Source: Omphiscola glabra (lineage: Eukaryota > Mollusca > Gastropoda > Lymnaeidae). From it: a stretch of 64,000 nucleotides of DNA. The translations under genes were made by a program, and so were the position numbers. The notes beneath the pieces were generated by a model that saw nothing but the letters and a program-made list of their open reading frames with translations, was not told where the DNA came from and did not search any database. Of this stretch, positions 1-12,700 are shown in pieces. Position 1 is the first letter of the stretch. The number at the start of each line of letters is the position of its first letter. The DNA is taken from positions 27,692,348 to 27,756,347 of the forward strand of contig OZ024804.1 in the NCBI GenBank assembly GCA_964017045.1, read 5' to 3'.

Positions 1-56
1 TCGTTTTAGTCCGTGTGTTTTTGATGGCTGGCAAAATATTCGGAAGGCAAATTGAC

Positions 57-460
57 CAACTTCCAGGCAACCTATGGCTATGGAGTTGAAACTTGGCACT
101 TAGACTTGTTGCCGATGACAACACACTGAAATTTTCATCCCCACCCACCAACCCCCAAAAAGCAGTTGTTTTTTTTTTTTTAAAGGGGAAGATTAAGGAA
201 ATATGATGACACTGATTTCATGAAATAAAATTCCCCGATAAATGCGAGATTCTTTTTTTTTTTTTAAATATCGCAAGTGCGTTTTGTGCGAAATATTTTC
301 TTTAATTTTTCTGAAATATTTGGTGTGATAAATATGCAGTGTAAATGTTGGTGGGTCATTAAAATATTAATATAAAATAAATATTAATAAATGCATATAA
401 AGGATTTATACGAAAAACTTTGGTTTTAGGGGTCGTTTAAGTTTTCCATTAAATAGCATC
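57..460 (+). repeat. Dispersed repeat family, copy A
   Basis: This copy shares blocks with 13166-13680, including GACTTGTTGCC-ATGACAAC, an AATATCGCAAGTGCGTTTTG-type block and TTTATACGAAAAACTTTG. It is of unknown class with no coding content. Confidence 0.6.
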
Positions 461-663
461 ATGACATGTGTCAAGCATGATGGCACTGATGGCATGCCAC
501 CCAGTCAATGTAGGATTTATATTGCCAAAAGTAGCATAGTCCTAACGTTTGTGGGTGTACGGTAGAAATGGTGTCCATGTAGACGGAAGAAGGAATTTCA
601 ACGTTGAATGGCGTAGCGCACGTCGCAATCTGTCAAATATACTTGATGATGGTAATCTAGGCA

Positions 664-852
664 GGGTTGAGATAAGTTTGTTGTGGTACTGGGTTGAGAT
701 GAGTTTGTTGTGGTACTGGGTTGAGATAAGTTTGTTGTGGTATTGGGTTGAGATAAGTTTGTTGTGGTACTGGGTTGAGATAAGTTTGTTGTGGTACTGG
801 GTTGAGATAAGTTTGTTGTGGTACTGGGTTGAGATAAGTTTGTTGTGGTACT
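664..852 (+). repeat. 27-bp minisatellite, about 7 copies
   Basis: The unit is GGGTTGAGATAAGTTTGTTG followed by TGGTACT. The period is a multiple of three, so it makes an artificial open frame. Confidence 0.9.
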
Positions 853-1856
853 GTGGTTATGTTATTTAATTTTTAGAGAACGAAATTGCAAGAGATGGGG
901 GGGTTGGGAGAGAAAAACGGGGGGTGGGAGAAAAACGGGGGGGGGGAGATTTTTTAAACAATTTTACATGGTTCTGCTTATACCAAATTTTAATATAGAT
1001 AGATCTACTGTATTTCAAAATGTAGTTTGTGTGATATAATGAGCTCTCTGATAAACCACAAAACTACACGTTTCTGTAAGGCATATTCTAAACACGAGCA
1101 GAGAGATATGTTAGGATTGATTGGTTCCCAACTTTCAGATTTTATGACGCTTTTTTTTTGGTTTGTGTTTTGAACATGTCAGTCATGATTGATGGTGTAA
1201 GACAAATGCAACGGACCGCAACAGTTCAAAGGTCAGGGTCAACCCATTTTAAAAAAAAAATATATATATTTTTTATTTTTTTACTTTTGAATCTTAATTT
1301 TAAAATTTGCGTCTATTTGCCTTTAAAATAATCTGTATATGATCACATGTTAACATCTGCCTGTATCGGTGAGTTTTCGCAGGCAAATCAGTTTTATTTG
1401 TCAAGCAATTGTCACAGACTGTTACGTTAATGTCGCTTCAATAAAAACGTCGTTTGTGTGAATGGAGCTGTCAGTCACAGCCACGTCAGCCGTCATGTTT
1501 CATCCAGCTCATCCAATCAGAACGGGAGCATTTTTTTTGGCAGGGCAACAAAATGGCCGTCTCCCCCACCGCCTGCTGAGGGGAGGAGAAGACGGGTGCG
1601 AAAGGGGGAGTAACTCATCTCTCATTAGATGGGTGCCAAGGGGAGTAGCAGCTCTCAATTTAGTTGAAAGCGATCATGGCGTGACTGGACGAGGCTCCAC
1701 ATGAGATTTTAATGATTCTGTGACGACAATAACACTTTGATAGTAAAATAAGTTGTTTTTTTTTTAATATGGCCCTGTAGAAGTGATAGTGTCATACAAT
1801 GCCATGTAACTAGATTTACAGTCTCGTAAAACAGTGAGTACTCCTTTTTTTATTTG

Positions 1857-2533
1857 TATGTCAACATACTTCCCGTGTTAGCAATCAGTTAATTTCTTGA
1901 AAGCCTAAATTATACTTCCTGTGTCAGCAATCATTTAATTTCTTGAATATCTACATAGTTACTGTGTTATTAATCATTTAATTTCCTCGAATGTCTACAT
2001 ACTTTCTGTGTCAGCAATCAGTTAATTTCTTGAATGTCTACATACTTCCTGTGTCAGCAATCATTTAGTTTCTTGAATATCTACATAATTCCTGTGTCAG
2101 CAATCAGTTAATTTCTTAATGTCTACATACTTCCTGTGTCAGCAATCATTTAATTTCTCGAATGTCTACATAATTCCTGTGTCAGCAATCATTTAATTTC
2201 TTAATGTCTACATACTTCCTGTGTCAGCAATCATTTAATTTCTTGAATGTCTACATACTTCCTGTGTCAGCAATCATTTAGTTTCTTGAATATCTACATA
2301 ATTCCTGTGTCAGCAATCATTTAATTTCTTGAATATCTACATACTTCCTGTGTCAGCAATCATTTAATTTCTTGAATGTCTACATACTTCCTGTGTCAGC
2401 AATCATTTAATTTCTTGAATATCTACATACTTCCTGTGTCAGCAATCATTTAATTTCTTGAATATCTACATACTTCCTGTGTCAGCAATCATTTAATTTC
2501 TTGAATATCTACATACTTCCTGTGTTAGCAATC
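1857..2533 (+). repeat. About 43-bp minisatellite, about 15 copies
   Basis: The unit contains CTACATACTTCCTGTGTCAG and CAATCATTTAATTTCTTGAA. The left copies are more diverged. Confidence 0.9.
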
Positions 2534-3820
2534 ATTTTTTTGGGTAGATTATACACTATATAATATATACTTTCATATCTCTTCAAACGGCTCATTCCGT
2601 TATATAAATATATCTTACGGCAACACGTATAAATCCAAATAGTCGCCTATGCTTCGCCTATGCTTCGCCTATTCCATCGACCAATCGTCTTTCCACTAAA
2701 GATTTTTACTAAATGATAAATGTCACAAATTTATTTCGTTTGTTTGGAATCCATGACATATGTCGGCCACTATTTGTGTGTACCGGTATAACTCACATGT
2801 CTAGGGGGACAAAGTTGAAGAAAAATGGTGGATAATCATTAAATCGTTATTTTTTTTAAATAGTGTATTATTTTATGAATACTTTTAATGTTATTATAAA
2901 TACATTTATTTCTTTGATCTTTATTAAGACAACGAGAGATTGAAGATGTTGTTATAATACGTATTTTTGAAGTTATGAAAAATTTGCTTTAGAAATAAAA
3001 ATATTCAGCGATATTCATCCACATTAGTCCTTAGGCTAAAAGTTTCATTTGGAAATATATCTTAACTAATGGACTACGATTTATTGATTGTTTTGTCATG
3101 TGATAAGCGTAAGTACGAGTAAGACTTCCGGTAGGCTGTCTGCAACACACTAGTCGCTCACAAATTTTTCTTCAAACAACTTTCTTCCCTTAATCATAAC
3201 TGAATTATAATTATTGTCACATTTAATGGATGTCATTTAAAGAAACGCGTGTATTCAAGAATATTTTGAAAAGTAAAATTGTTAATTAACACTGGGGAAG
3301 CGCTGATGGAGACAAACATTGTGCTTTAAAATTAATGATGATGGCAATGGCTGATCAGCTGTTATCTGTTGTTATGTGTAGCAGAAAGCCTACCAATGGC
3401 TGGTACGTATCACGTGACATAACAAGGAAGTGACTCATCGTAGTCTATTAACTAATTGGTAAAAATGATAATATTGACTGAGCTTAATCAAACACCTAGT
3501 AAACTATATGCTTGGTTATCCCGAAAAACGTGCAAAAAAATATGACGTCATAGTATCCGTAAGACATAAATATAGGTCATTTTATTAAATGATAACTTAT
3601 GGAAATATTAAAATTTATTTCGACGCTGCGGCATGTATAAAATGAAAAAGCAAATATATGTTTTACAGAACTTATGTTTGATACCGGTACCCTAACATTG
3701 AATAACTTCTGCAAAGAAAACCTGAATAACGTACTCAACCGTAAATATTATTTCATAGCGAGTGGCTTTATAAAATATTTTTAATACAACCAAACCTCTA
3801 AACAAAAAAGTACACCCATA
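2534..3820. other. Unassigned AT-rich stretch
   Basis: I see no coding exon or repeat boundary here beyond a short GCTTCGCCTAT triplication near 2648-2672. Confidence 0.5.
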
Positions 3821-4544
3821 CCTCGCTTTACGGCCTAGATACGTTCCGGAAAAGTTGGCCGTAAAGCGAAAAGCCGTATAATGAATCAATAATTTTGATA
3901 TAAACCCATACAAATTTAATTTGATCTGTTCCAATTTTTGTATAAAATAATATAGTCGTTAGTTCATAAATCATTTTATTCTTTTCATTTCCTATAAAAA
4001 TAAAAGTACAAAACATTGTAATAGTAAACAGAAATTTAAAAAATAAACATATAAATTAAAAAACAAAAGAAATCATATGCACATATATGCATATATTTAT
4101 ACATAAAATAAAATTCACCAATTAATCCAAACAAACAAAACAGAAACAAACACGTCAACTTACTGAGTCACAGGATATGAATACAGTGGCGTAGCGAGGG
4201 GGGCAAGGGGGGGCATCATGCCCCGGGCGCTACTCACAAAGGGGCGCCAATGGTATAATTTACATATAATATTGTATGGTTTTCGAATGGGGGGGGGCGC
4301 TAAAAAGGTATTGTGCCCCGGGCGCGAGTTAAGCTCGCTACGCCACTGTATGAACAAGGTGGGATAGCACAGGAAATAAGGCAGACTACTAAAGCAGAGC
4401 CGCCTAAGGGGAGAAGCTGAAACTGAAGAGAGGATATCTATTGGCCGTATAATGAAACATCGTGGGCCGTAAACCGAAAAAGTGCCATAATTTAAAGTTG
4501 GCCGTAAAGCGAAATGCCGTATAAAGAGCGGCCGTATAGCGAGG
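3821..4544. mobile_element. TIR element with CCTCGCTTTACGGC ends, interrupted by a hAT MITE
   Basis: The left end CCTCGCTTTACGGCC matches the inverted right end GGCCGTATAGCGAGG, with TA on both sides (3819-3820, 4545-4546). Subterminal GGCCGTAAAGCGAAA motifs repeat at both ends. A TA flank suggests a Tc1/mariner-pogo type non-autonomous element, but the class is not certain. It is split by the hAT MITE at 4184-4348. Confidence 0.65.
4184..4348. mobile_element. hAT-like MITE, copy 1 (nested)
   Basis: The inverted ends are CAGTGGCGTAGC and GCTACGCCACTG. Flanks TATGAATA (4176-4183) and TATGAACA (4349-4356) are an 8-bp duplication with one mismatch. The interior has the same GGGGGCATCATGCCCCGGGC block as the copy at 26612. 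It carries no ORF of its own. Confidence 0.85.
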
Positions 4545-5130
4545 TATATGTGTATTATAATTATAATTCAGCCGACTACATGGCATTGTTGTGTAATGAT
4601 AGCAGTTTCAAATTAGTTTCAATTTGTGAAGCTAAAAAAAAACCCAATAAATCTCTCAGTTCTGTTTGACAAGTAAAACTAACATATTTATCTGCTTTAA
4701 ATTAAATAATTTCTGAAAAAATTACCCGAATAAGGTAATGAACCGGAAATATAGTTTTGGAAAGGTGCTCGCATTTTTTTTTTTTTTAGACACTTAAAAA
4801 AAAATTAATAATTTATGTATTTATTTTGTTTCTTTGCTTTGTCAGTAAGATGAAAACTATTCAAATGAAGTTTGTTTCGGGCATTTAGACAATTTGCTGT
4901 TCGACAAAGGGGCGTAACAAATTTGATTTTTAAAAGTTAACTCAATTTATGAGTAAATGACTTGAAAGGATTTTAACCACGTTAGAAAACATGATGTTTT
5001 GACTTTTGAATTTCTTTAATTGATCCACATATGTGCTAAACATGGGCTACATTTGATATATGGGCTACTTTTGCTCCATGTCTATTTCATAGCGAGAAGA
5101 ATGATTATATTTCCAAATAAAATATACTCT

Positions 5131-5132
5131 AT

Positions 5133-5200
<68 letters not shown>
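5131..5200 (+). repeat. (CA)n-(TA)n microsatellite
   Basis: A CA run passes directly into a TA run, about 340 bp before the Gbx start codon. Confidence 0.95.
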
Positions 5201-5202
<2 letters not shown>

Positions 5203-5409
5203 CTTCAAAGTAGCATCATACTATTTCAGTCATTTTTAAACACTTGAAACAAAAAGATAAATTAAAATTGTTATAGTATTTTTAAATATATCTTCATTAT
5301 TTTACTCTTTTTTTTTTTCAGCTCAGTCAATCTGACAAGCACAAAAAAAAGTTATTTTTTTTTAAATTTATTTTTGTCAATTAAAACATGATGCATGATG
5401 ATAGGAAAA

Positions 5410-5550
5410 ATATCTTTGGCAACATCCATTTACTGGATACACATTTGTCAACTCAATGACAACAGCCTACTTGTGGATACACGTGTTTCATAGCCACGAC
5501 AACAACCGTCTAGTGGATAAACGCGTCTCATCTCCATGACAACAGCCATG
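5410..5550 (+). repeat. Diverged tandem repeat spanning the Gbx start codon
   Basis: Three diverged units share a GACAACA...TGGATA-ACG pattern. ATGACAACAGCC occurs at 5456 and again at the Gbx start (5536). Confidence 0.65.
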
Positions 5551-6715
5551 TATTCTAGTCAGACGTCATGTCATCCTCCTCCCCCCTTTTCCATTGAAGC
5601 GTTGATCTCTCCGGGGTTCATGTATTCACCAAGACAAACACAACATCGTGAAAGTCACCGAAATGCTCCTGTTGTTATTGATAACTTGGACGACGTATGT
5701 CACTCAAAAACAAGTTCTTTCGGACCAGACGCTGATAGTCGGATACTCACTTCTCCACTTCCGGAGTCCCATGCACCCACTCGAAAATACGATATAAATA
5801 ACATTGGGAATTGCATACCTGGTCGAAGTCTAACCTCGTCCAATCCCAATATCCTTACTTTAGCCTTGGCTAATCCGAACCTTCCTCTCTTTCAACCACC
5901 AGCGCATTTCTCGGCTATTGATGTGCTTTCGAGAAATGCTTACCCACTGTCCCATCCACAATGTCAGCAGCTTCACCCGTACAGCGCGTATACCCCTTCA
6001 TCCAGCTTTCTCCTGTCAAACTTTACTGACCACAGGTCGTTGGCTCCCAGGAGACAGGCCCTGCCAACGTCAGCTCCTTACCCAACATTCGTCAGAGATA
6101 TTTCCCAAATGTTGCAGTTTCCCAAATTCCAAACATACAAAGAGAAAAAAAACTTCGGGGCGCGGGAAGAATGGGCACCCGCACTGGATGGTGGCTTCGG
6201 GAGCAACAAGCGATCGCTGTCACCGACGTCATCGAGATCACGGTCACCGCTATCTCCAAAGTCAAGGTCATCGAGATCTCCGAGATCGTCATCAATGTCA
6301 AGGTCCCCCAGATCACCAAGGTCAGAGGACAAGGACGAATGTCTCGGTGAACTCAATACTAAGAACGAGGCGATGAATGATATAAAATTATCCAATGTTA
6401 TGAATACATCAGACGGGAATAATCTTGGTACGTCGCCAACCATAAAAGTGATGACTCCACCGAGCACCACAGAATCTTTGACAACGTCCACGTGTGGTTT
6501 GAAGTCTACTAATCTAGTCAATACCACGGCACACCATACCACGGCACACAGTGACACGGCACTCAATGACACGGTCGGCGACGACCCGGCACCGGATGAC
6601 ACAGCAGCGCACGACGAAATGGAATGCGACGATAATCCCAGAGCTGAAGACCTAGCCGAAAATGATGGCTGCACCCATGGAGATGATGAAACAGAGGATG
6701 GGGATAGAAGTTCTG
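5536..6715 (+). CDS. Gbx: Gbx coding exon 1 (EH1 motif, SR/SP-rich region)
   Basis: This open segment ends at donor TCTG|GTGAGA. It encodes residues 1-393 plus one base of codon 394. The EH1 motif near the start supports that it is real coding sequence. The SR/SP-rich tract is at about 6205-6330, and an acidic tail near 6560-6700 precedes the donor. A polypyrimidine tract and AG at about 5308-5321 could be the acceptor of an upstream 5' UTR intron, so this may not be the first transcribed exon. Confidence 0.88.
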
Positions 6716-9700
6716 GTGAGAGATTCATGTTTCTGTAACTTAACGTCGGCTTTTTGTTAAGTTGGTGTTCAACTGCGTGGTTGGATTGGAACCAGTTTTG
6801 GGTCTTGGAATAAGGGTTGTGATTGAAGGAGTTATGTTTATATTATAGGGTTGTGTGTGTAGTGGTCATGTTTAGATGAGGGTTGTGTGTGTAGTGGTCA
6901 TGTTTAGATGAGGGTTGTGTGTGTAGTGGTCATTTTTAGATGAGGGTTGCGCTTATAGTGGTCATGTTTAAATGAGGGTTGTGTTTATAGGGGTCATGTT
7001 TAAATGAGCGTTGTGTTTATAGGGGTCATGTTTAAATGAGGGTTCTTTTTGTAGGGGTCATGTTTTAATTATTAGGCCGTGTTTGAATGAGAGTTGTGTC
7101 TGAACAAGGGTTGTGTTGGAACGGATTTGAATTTGAAAGGGTTTGTTTTTGAATGGAGTTGTGTTTGAAAAGGTTTGTTTTTGAATGGAGTTGTGTTTGA
7201 AAAGGTTTGTTTTTTAATGGAGTTGTGTTTGAAAAGGTTTGTTTTTCAATGGAGTTGTGTTTGAAAAGGTTTGTTTTTTAATTGGAGTTGTGTTAGAAAA
7301 GGTTTGTTTTTGAATGGAGTTGTGTTTGAAAAGGTTTGTTTTTTAATGGAGTTGTGTTTGAAAAGGGTTGTGTTTGAAAAGGGTTGTGTTTGAAAAGGGT
7401 TATGTTTGAAAAGGGTTGTGTTTGAAAAGGGTTGTGTTTGAATTAGGGATTTGTTTGAACGGGAGCTGTGTGAAATCAATCGGAATGTTTGTGCGTGCGT
7501 GTTGTGGGATCAAACGAAAATATATATGTTGTGTGAGTCAAACAGACGTTAGATGTATAACCCCTGCCACCAAAATCCTGCCTACGACTAGAACCAACCT
7601 TTCCCTAAAATGATATAATTTTCAAAGCCTTTGAGAAGTCATTTTCCAATTTTCTCTTTTGGTAAGAATAAGGGACAGCACACTATTTTGCAGTCTCCTT
7701 ATTGTTACAACTAGACATATATTTCCACGTACAATTCCTTTACTCATTTTTAATATACATATTACATAAGTTAGATGGAACAACATTATTTATTTTGAAA
7801 CATCCCCCATGCATTCTGTAAATATTTAAATGGAAATCATTCAACCAATTTTTTTACATAAATCTTCTGTCTAAATCTTTGTCAAAGGTATGTCCAATCC
7901 TCCATGAATCTGTCGTACAAATCTCTGTATAGTGATTTCCAAACCACCATGACCTTGTCACATAAATCTCTATAAAAGTGATGTCCAATTTACAATAATT
8001 TTATCCCCTAAATCTCTTTAAAAGTGATGTCCAATCCATAAATATGTAGTCTACATTTCTATAAAAGTGATGTCCAATTCCTAAATCTGTAGTCTGAATC
8101 GCTTTAAAAGTGATGTTAAATCCATCATGAATCTGTCGCCTAAAGCTCTTTAAAAGTGATGTCCAATCCACCATGAATGTCTGTCTAAATCTCTGTATTA
8201 GTAAAGACCGATCCACCATTAATCTGTCCCGCGCCATCCTAGCGGTGACTGCTGCTCCCTTACTGCCCGGCTTAAGCCCACTTCACAACTTTCCAACAAT
8301 AGGAAAAACTTCTCACACGGGCGAAGATCTGGTTTCAAAAAGTTCGCCCGGATAAAAGATTCATTCACAACTAGAAATTGCCTTTTTCTGCCTCGGTGGT
8401 TTTCTTCAATCGGGAATTCCAGAAGCAGTGTGGCATTAACCTAAGAATAATCTGAGGAAGGTTTCGTGTGGAATTTTATTCCCCTTCTTCTTATAAAGTG
8501 TTATTTCATGAGGTCTTGGCGTTGAAATTTTAATAGTTAATTTCCTAACTACTTGTGTTTCTTTTGAGAGATTGTGTTTGAACCTTCAGCCCAAAGTGTT
8601 GGGTGGGTTAGGGGGGGGGGGGGAGGAGTGTTATCAGGGAGCCTAACTATGTAATGAATTTGCCATCAGATGGCTCCTCTAGAGCTTAGTTTTTAGAATA
8701 ATGTGTTGGTAACAGGGTGCGTAGATAAAGTTTGCTCTAGTGGCGTATAGCATAGGTTGACAATGCCCTCGCCAAGGCGAAGTGTTTCGCCCTTCTTTAC
8801 AAGCATAGGTATTGTAATCCTGTGGTGCAAAAATAGTTTGAAGAAAAGTTCCAAATCAGCCTTGAAAATAAATTTAACATACTCCGCATAAACACTATAA
8901 CACAATATACGATCGGTGTCTGTGTTGGGCTGGGGGGAGGTTGGGGCTGTTAGAAAATGTTCGGACGCTTATGTACTGATTCACTGTTGTACCGGACGTT
9001 GGTGTACTGATCCACCGTTGTACCAGACGTTGGTGTACTGATCCACCGTTGTACCGGACGTTGGTGTACTGATCAACCGAGGTACAGGACGTTGGTGTAC
9101 TGATCCACTGTTGTACAGGACTTTGGTGTACTGATCCACTGTTGTACAGGATGTTGGTGTACTGATCCACTGCTGTACAGGACGTTGGTGTACTGATCCA
9201 CTGTTGTACAGGATGTTGCTGTACTGATCCACTGTTGTACAGGACGTTGGTGTACTGATCCACTGTTGTAGCAGACGTTGCTTTACTGATGCGCTGCTGT
9301 AGCAGACGTTGCTGTACTGATCCACTGCTGTAGCAGACGTTGCTGTACTGATCCACTGCTGTACCGGACGTTGGTGTACTGATCCACTGCTGTACCAGAC
9401 GTTGCTGTACTGATCCACTGTTGTACCAAGTTTCATCTTCCACGCGATTTAGGATAGACGCGATATTTTGGAAGAACGGCAAGCACCAAAATAATATCAG
9501 CCATGGACAGCAAGCACGAAAAGAATATCAGTCATGGACAGCAAGTACGAAAAGAATATCAGCCATGGACAGCAAGCACGAAAAGAATATCAGCCATGGA
9601 CAGCAAGCACCATAAGAATATCAGCCAAGAAGAACAAGCCCCAAAAGTATATCAGCCATGGACAGCAAGAACGAAAAGAATATCAGTCCATGGACAGCAA

Positions 9701-12700
9701 GCACGAAAAGAATATCAGCCATGGACAGCAAGCACCATAAGAATATCAGCCTTGGACAGCAAGAACCAAAAGAATATCAGCCATGGACAGCAAGCACAAA
9801 AAGAATATCAGCCATGGACAGCAAGCACAAAATGAATATCAGCCAAGGACAGTTAGCACCAAAAGAATATCAGCCATGGTCAGCAAGCACGAAAAGAATA
9901 TCAGCCATGGACAGCAAGCACGAAAAGAATATCAGCCATGGACAGCAAGCACGAAAAGAATATCAGCCAAGGACAGCAAGCACAAAATGAATATCAGCCA
10001 AGGAAAGTTAGCACCAAAAGAAGATCAGCCATGGACAGTTAGCACCAAAAGAATATCAGCCAAAGAACACGGATCACCTTGTGGAATTTGTTATTTTGCA
10101 TGTTTGCAGCTACTTTGCGTACACTCACCTTGAAATTTCGCTGCTTCTCATTGTACACTCACCTTGCAATAGTTGCATCTACTTCGTGTACACTCACCTA
10201 GACGAATCCTAGGAAAGGTTGCTGCGGCAGCTGTACAGCCACCATTAAGGAAGGTAAATTGATCTTCAAACAAAAATAAATATTCTTAAGAATCCTATAA
10301 AAAACATTTAAATTGGCTTGAAACCTCATCTTGCTGTTTTTCTATTACGCATGAAAAGAACATTGGGCTAACGTGTCCCATCATACCGACTGCATAAGTA
10401 TGAAACTACTGACATGATTCCACATCACTGGCAAGCAGTGAACCTTTTGTTCTTAAAGAAATGACAATCCTGTTGCAGCTCCATGGCATTCTTTTTCTTG
10501 CCTTGTAGCGAAATATTAAGCTCATCAATTAATGTACAATAGCCAGTGACGTCCACGAAAAAAGGCAACAGCTAGGTCTTGTCCTTATTTGTACAAAACT
10601 TCACAAAGCCTTGTTTGACCTACTAACTGCTTAGAGAAAATCACATTCTCACGAAAGTTCCACACACACACACACACAAAAATGCTTCAAAATTCTTCCT
10701 TTGATGAGTCCTTTGCGTCATTGCTTCTTACATCATTATGTGCAAAAGCAGAGCACATTGTGCGGCACATGACTCATCTGAGAAACTTTTAAACAGATGA
10801 TGCTGCAATTGGGAATTGTATTTTTTTAAAGGAAGTTTTTAAGTTTCTTGACTGTTGAAATCACTTCAGAAAATGCACAGCTCCGTTTCAAACACATAAC
10901 TGACGAATAAATGATACACTGATATTATTTCGATTTCTTTCTAGCCGCCTGGCATGAGAGAATCCACTTTTACCCTTTACGGGACTAGCATGACAGAATG
11001 CAACTTTACCCGTAACGGGACTAGCATGACAAAATCCACCTTCACCCGTAACGGGACTGGCATGACAGAATACACCTTCACCCGTAACGGAAATGGCATG
11101 ACAGAATACACCCTCACCCGTAACGGGACTGGCATGACAGAATACACCTTCACCTGTAACGGGACTGGCATGACAGAATACACTTTACAATTATTACGGA
11201 CCGTTATTAGTGTGGAAAATTGTATCTCTCATTTAAGTCTATGGCTGGTTCCAAAACAGTCCATAACAAAAGACGATACCAAAGTTTGAATACAAAAACA
11301 AAAAATACGATACTCAAATCAGGGCTAATTAAAATTAATAAGTTTGTAATGTGTGAATTATAATAAATTACAAACTCAAAAGACTATGATAAAAACTATT
11401 AACTTACAGTTTGGCTGGTACCGGTACTGTGTTAACAAAAATACAATGAGCAAAAGTTGAACAATGAGGAAAAGAAAATCTACACACAACAAAGCACTGT
11501 CTAGTAGTACAATGATGACACACGCTCCAAGTCTCGTGATAAAGAATCTCTCTCTCTCTCTCTGGCCTTTAATCTTCAGCCTTTTTATATATATAGTCAG
11601 TTCCTGTCAGGTCATTCCAGAAAAGAATACGCAGTGTAACTGCTTTCCGCATACTCTAGATTATTCGACAATATTCGGCTGGAACTGACTATACTAAGCT
11701 TCTTGTAAACAACGTTAAAGGGAGACTATTATTTCGCTAGCCACACCCCCAAAACGGCCTCGAGTGTGTTGACTACAAGAGGTCATGCACGGGGAAAGCG
11801 AGGAAATCGTGCATCAAAACACGTCACCTACATAACAACCATTAACGGGAATGGCATGACGAAATCCACTTATACCCTTAAGGTGACTGACTTGAAAATA
11901 TGAACTTTTACATTAATTAGAGGATTCCTTAGAGTTCATTTTATAGTCCATATTTTGTTTTGCACTATAACGCATACAATATTTCAGGCTTCTTTAAAAA
12001 ATGTATGTCATTTTAGAATCATAGAATATTGATTGGCGTGTCTTACTGTTCGTGGAAGTTTTGAGAATCCCTGGTGTAAGCCGACTATAATGAAGAGAAC
12101 TAGTTTACAGCCATATGGATATGTTAAATGAATTTAACCATTTAGAACATAATCCATGTCACGGGCGACTTGAACTAATCGGTATCCCTACATTTGCATG
12201 TCTCGTGTGATCCATCCTACATCACCCCCCCTCCCCCAAAAAATAAAACAGTCTTCTTTGCCTTAAGTTGCCCGGATGTGACTGTTACGTCTAATCCCCG
12301 GATCATCATTTCGCGTCCATAACAATAACAAAATCCATGCTACCTGTAGCCATAATCAATCAGTGGGACGTGATTCAAAGTCATAAATCTACAGATGTTG
12401 AGGAAAACTGGACATTTTTCGTGGCTATAAAGGAAGGATACTTTGTGTACAGATGCTTTGAAGATTTTGATTGACAGAACTATAGAACAGATTAGGTGCA
12501 TGCAAAAAAACATGTTTCACGAATTGAATTATTTGTTGTGGTCTTTTTCTTTTTGTGTGAAGTTCATTTTTAAATGTCTATCTCTTTGCCCTCACTTCCA
12601 AAATAATAAAAAGAATACATAGAATTATAAATGGTTATTAATCTATACAAGTTCATGCTCATAGAATGAATTAATACTTAGACACTAACAATCTGTGTCA

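Noticed and set aside
6078..6728. 216-codon frame antisense to Gbx exon 1
   Set aside because: Shadow of the coding frame, without recognisable domains.
8895..9482. 195-codon open frame on the - strand (and similar frames in other arrays)
   Set aside because: It lies wholly in a 31-bp tandem repeat that is open in every frame. No splice or start context suggests a gene.
9503..10133. Long open frames on the + strand, DSKHEKNISHGQQ-type repeats
   Set aside because: Generated by the 31-bp minisatellite.
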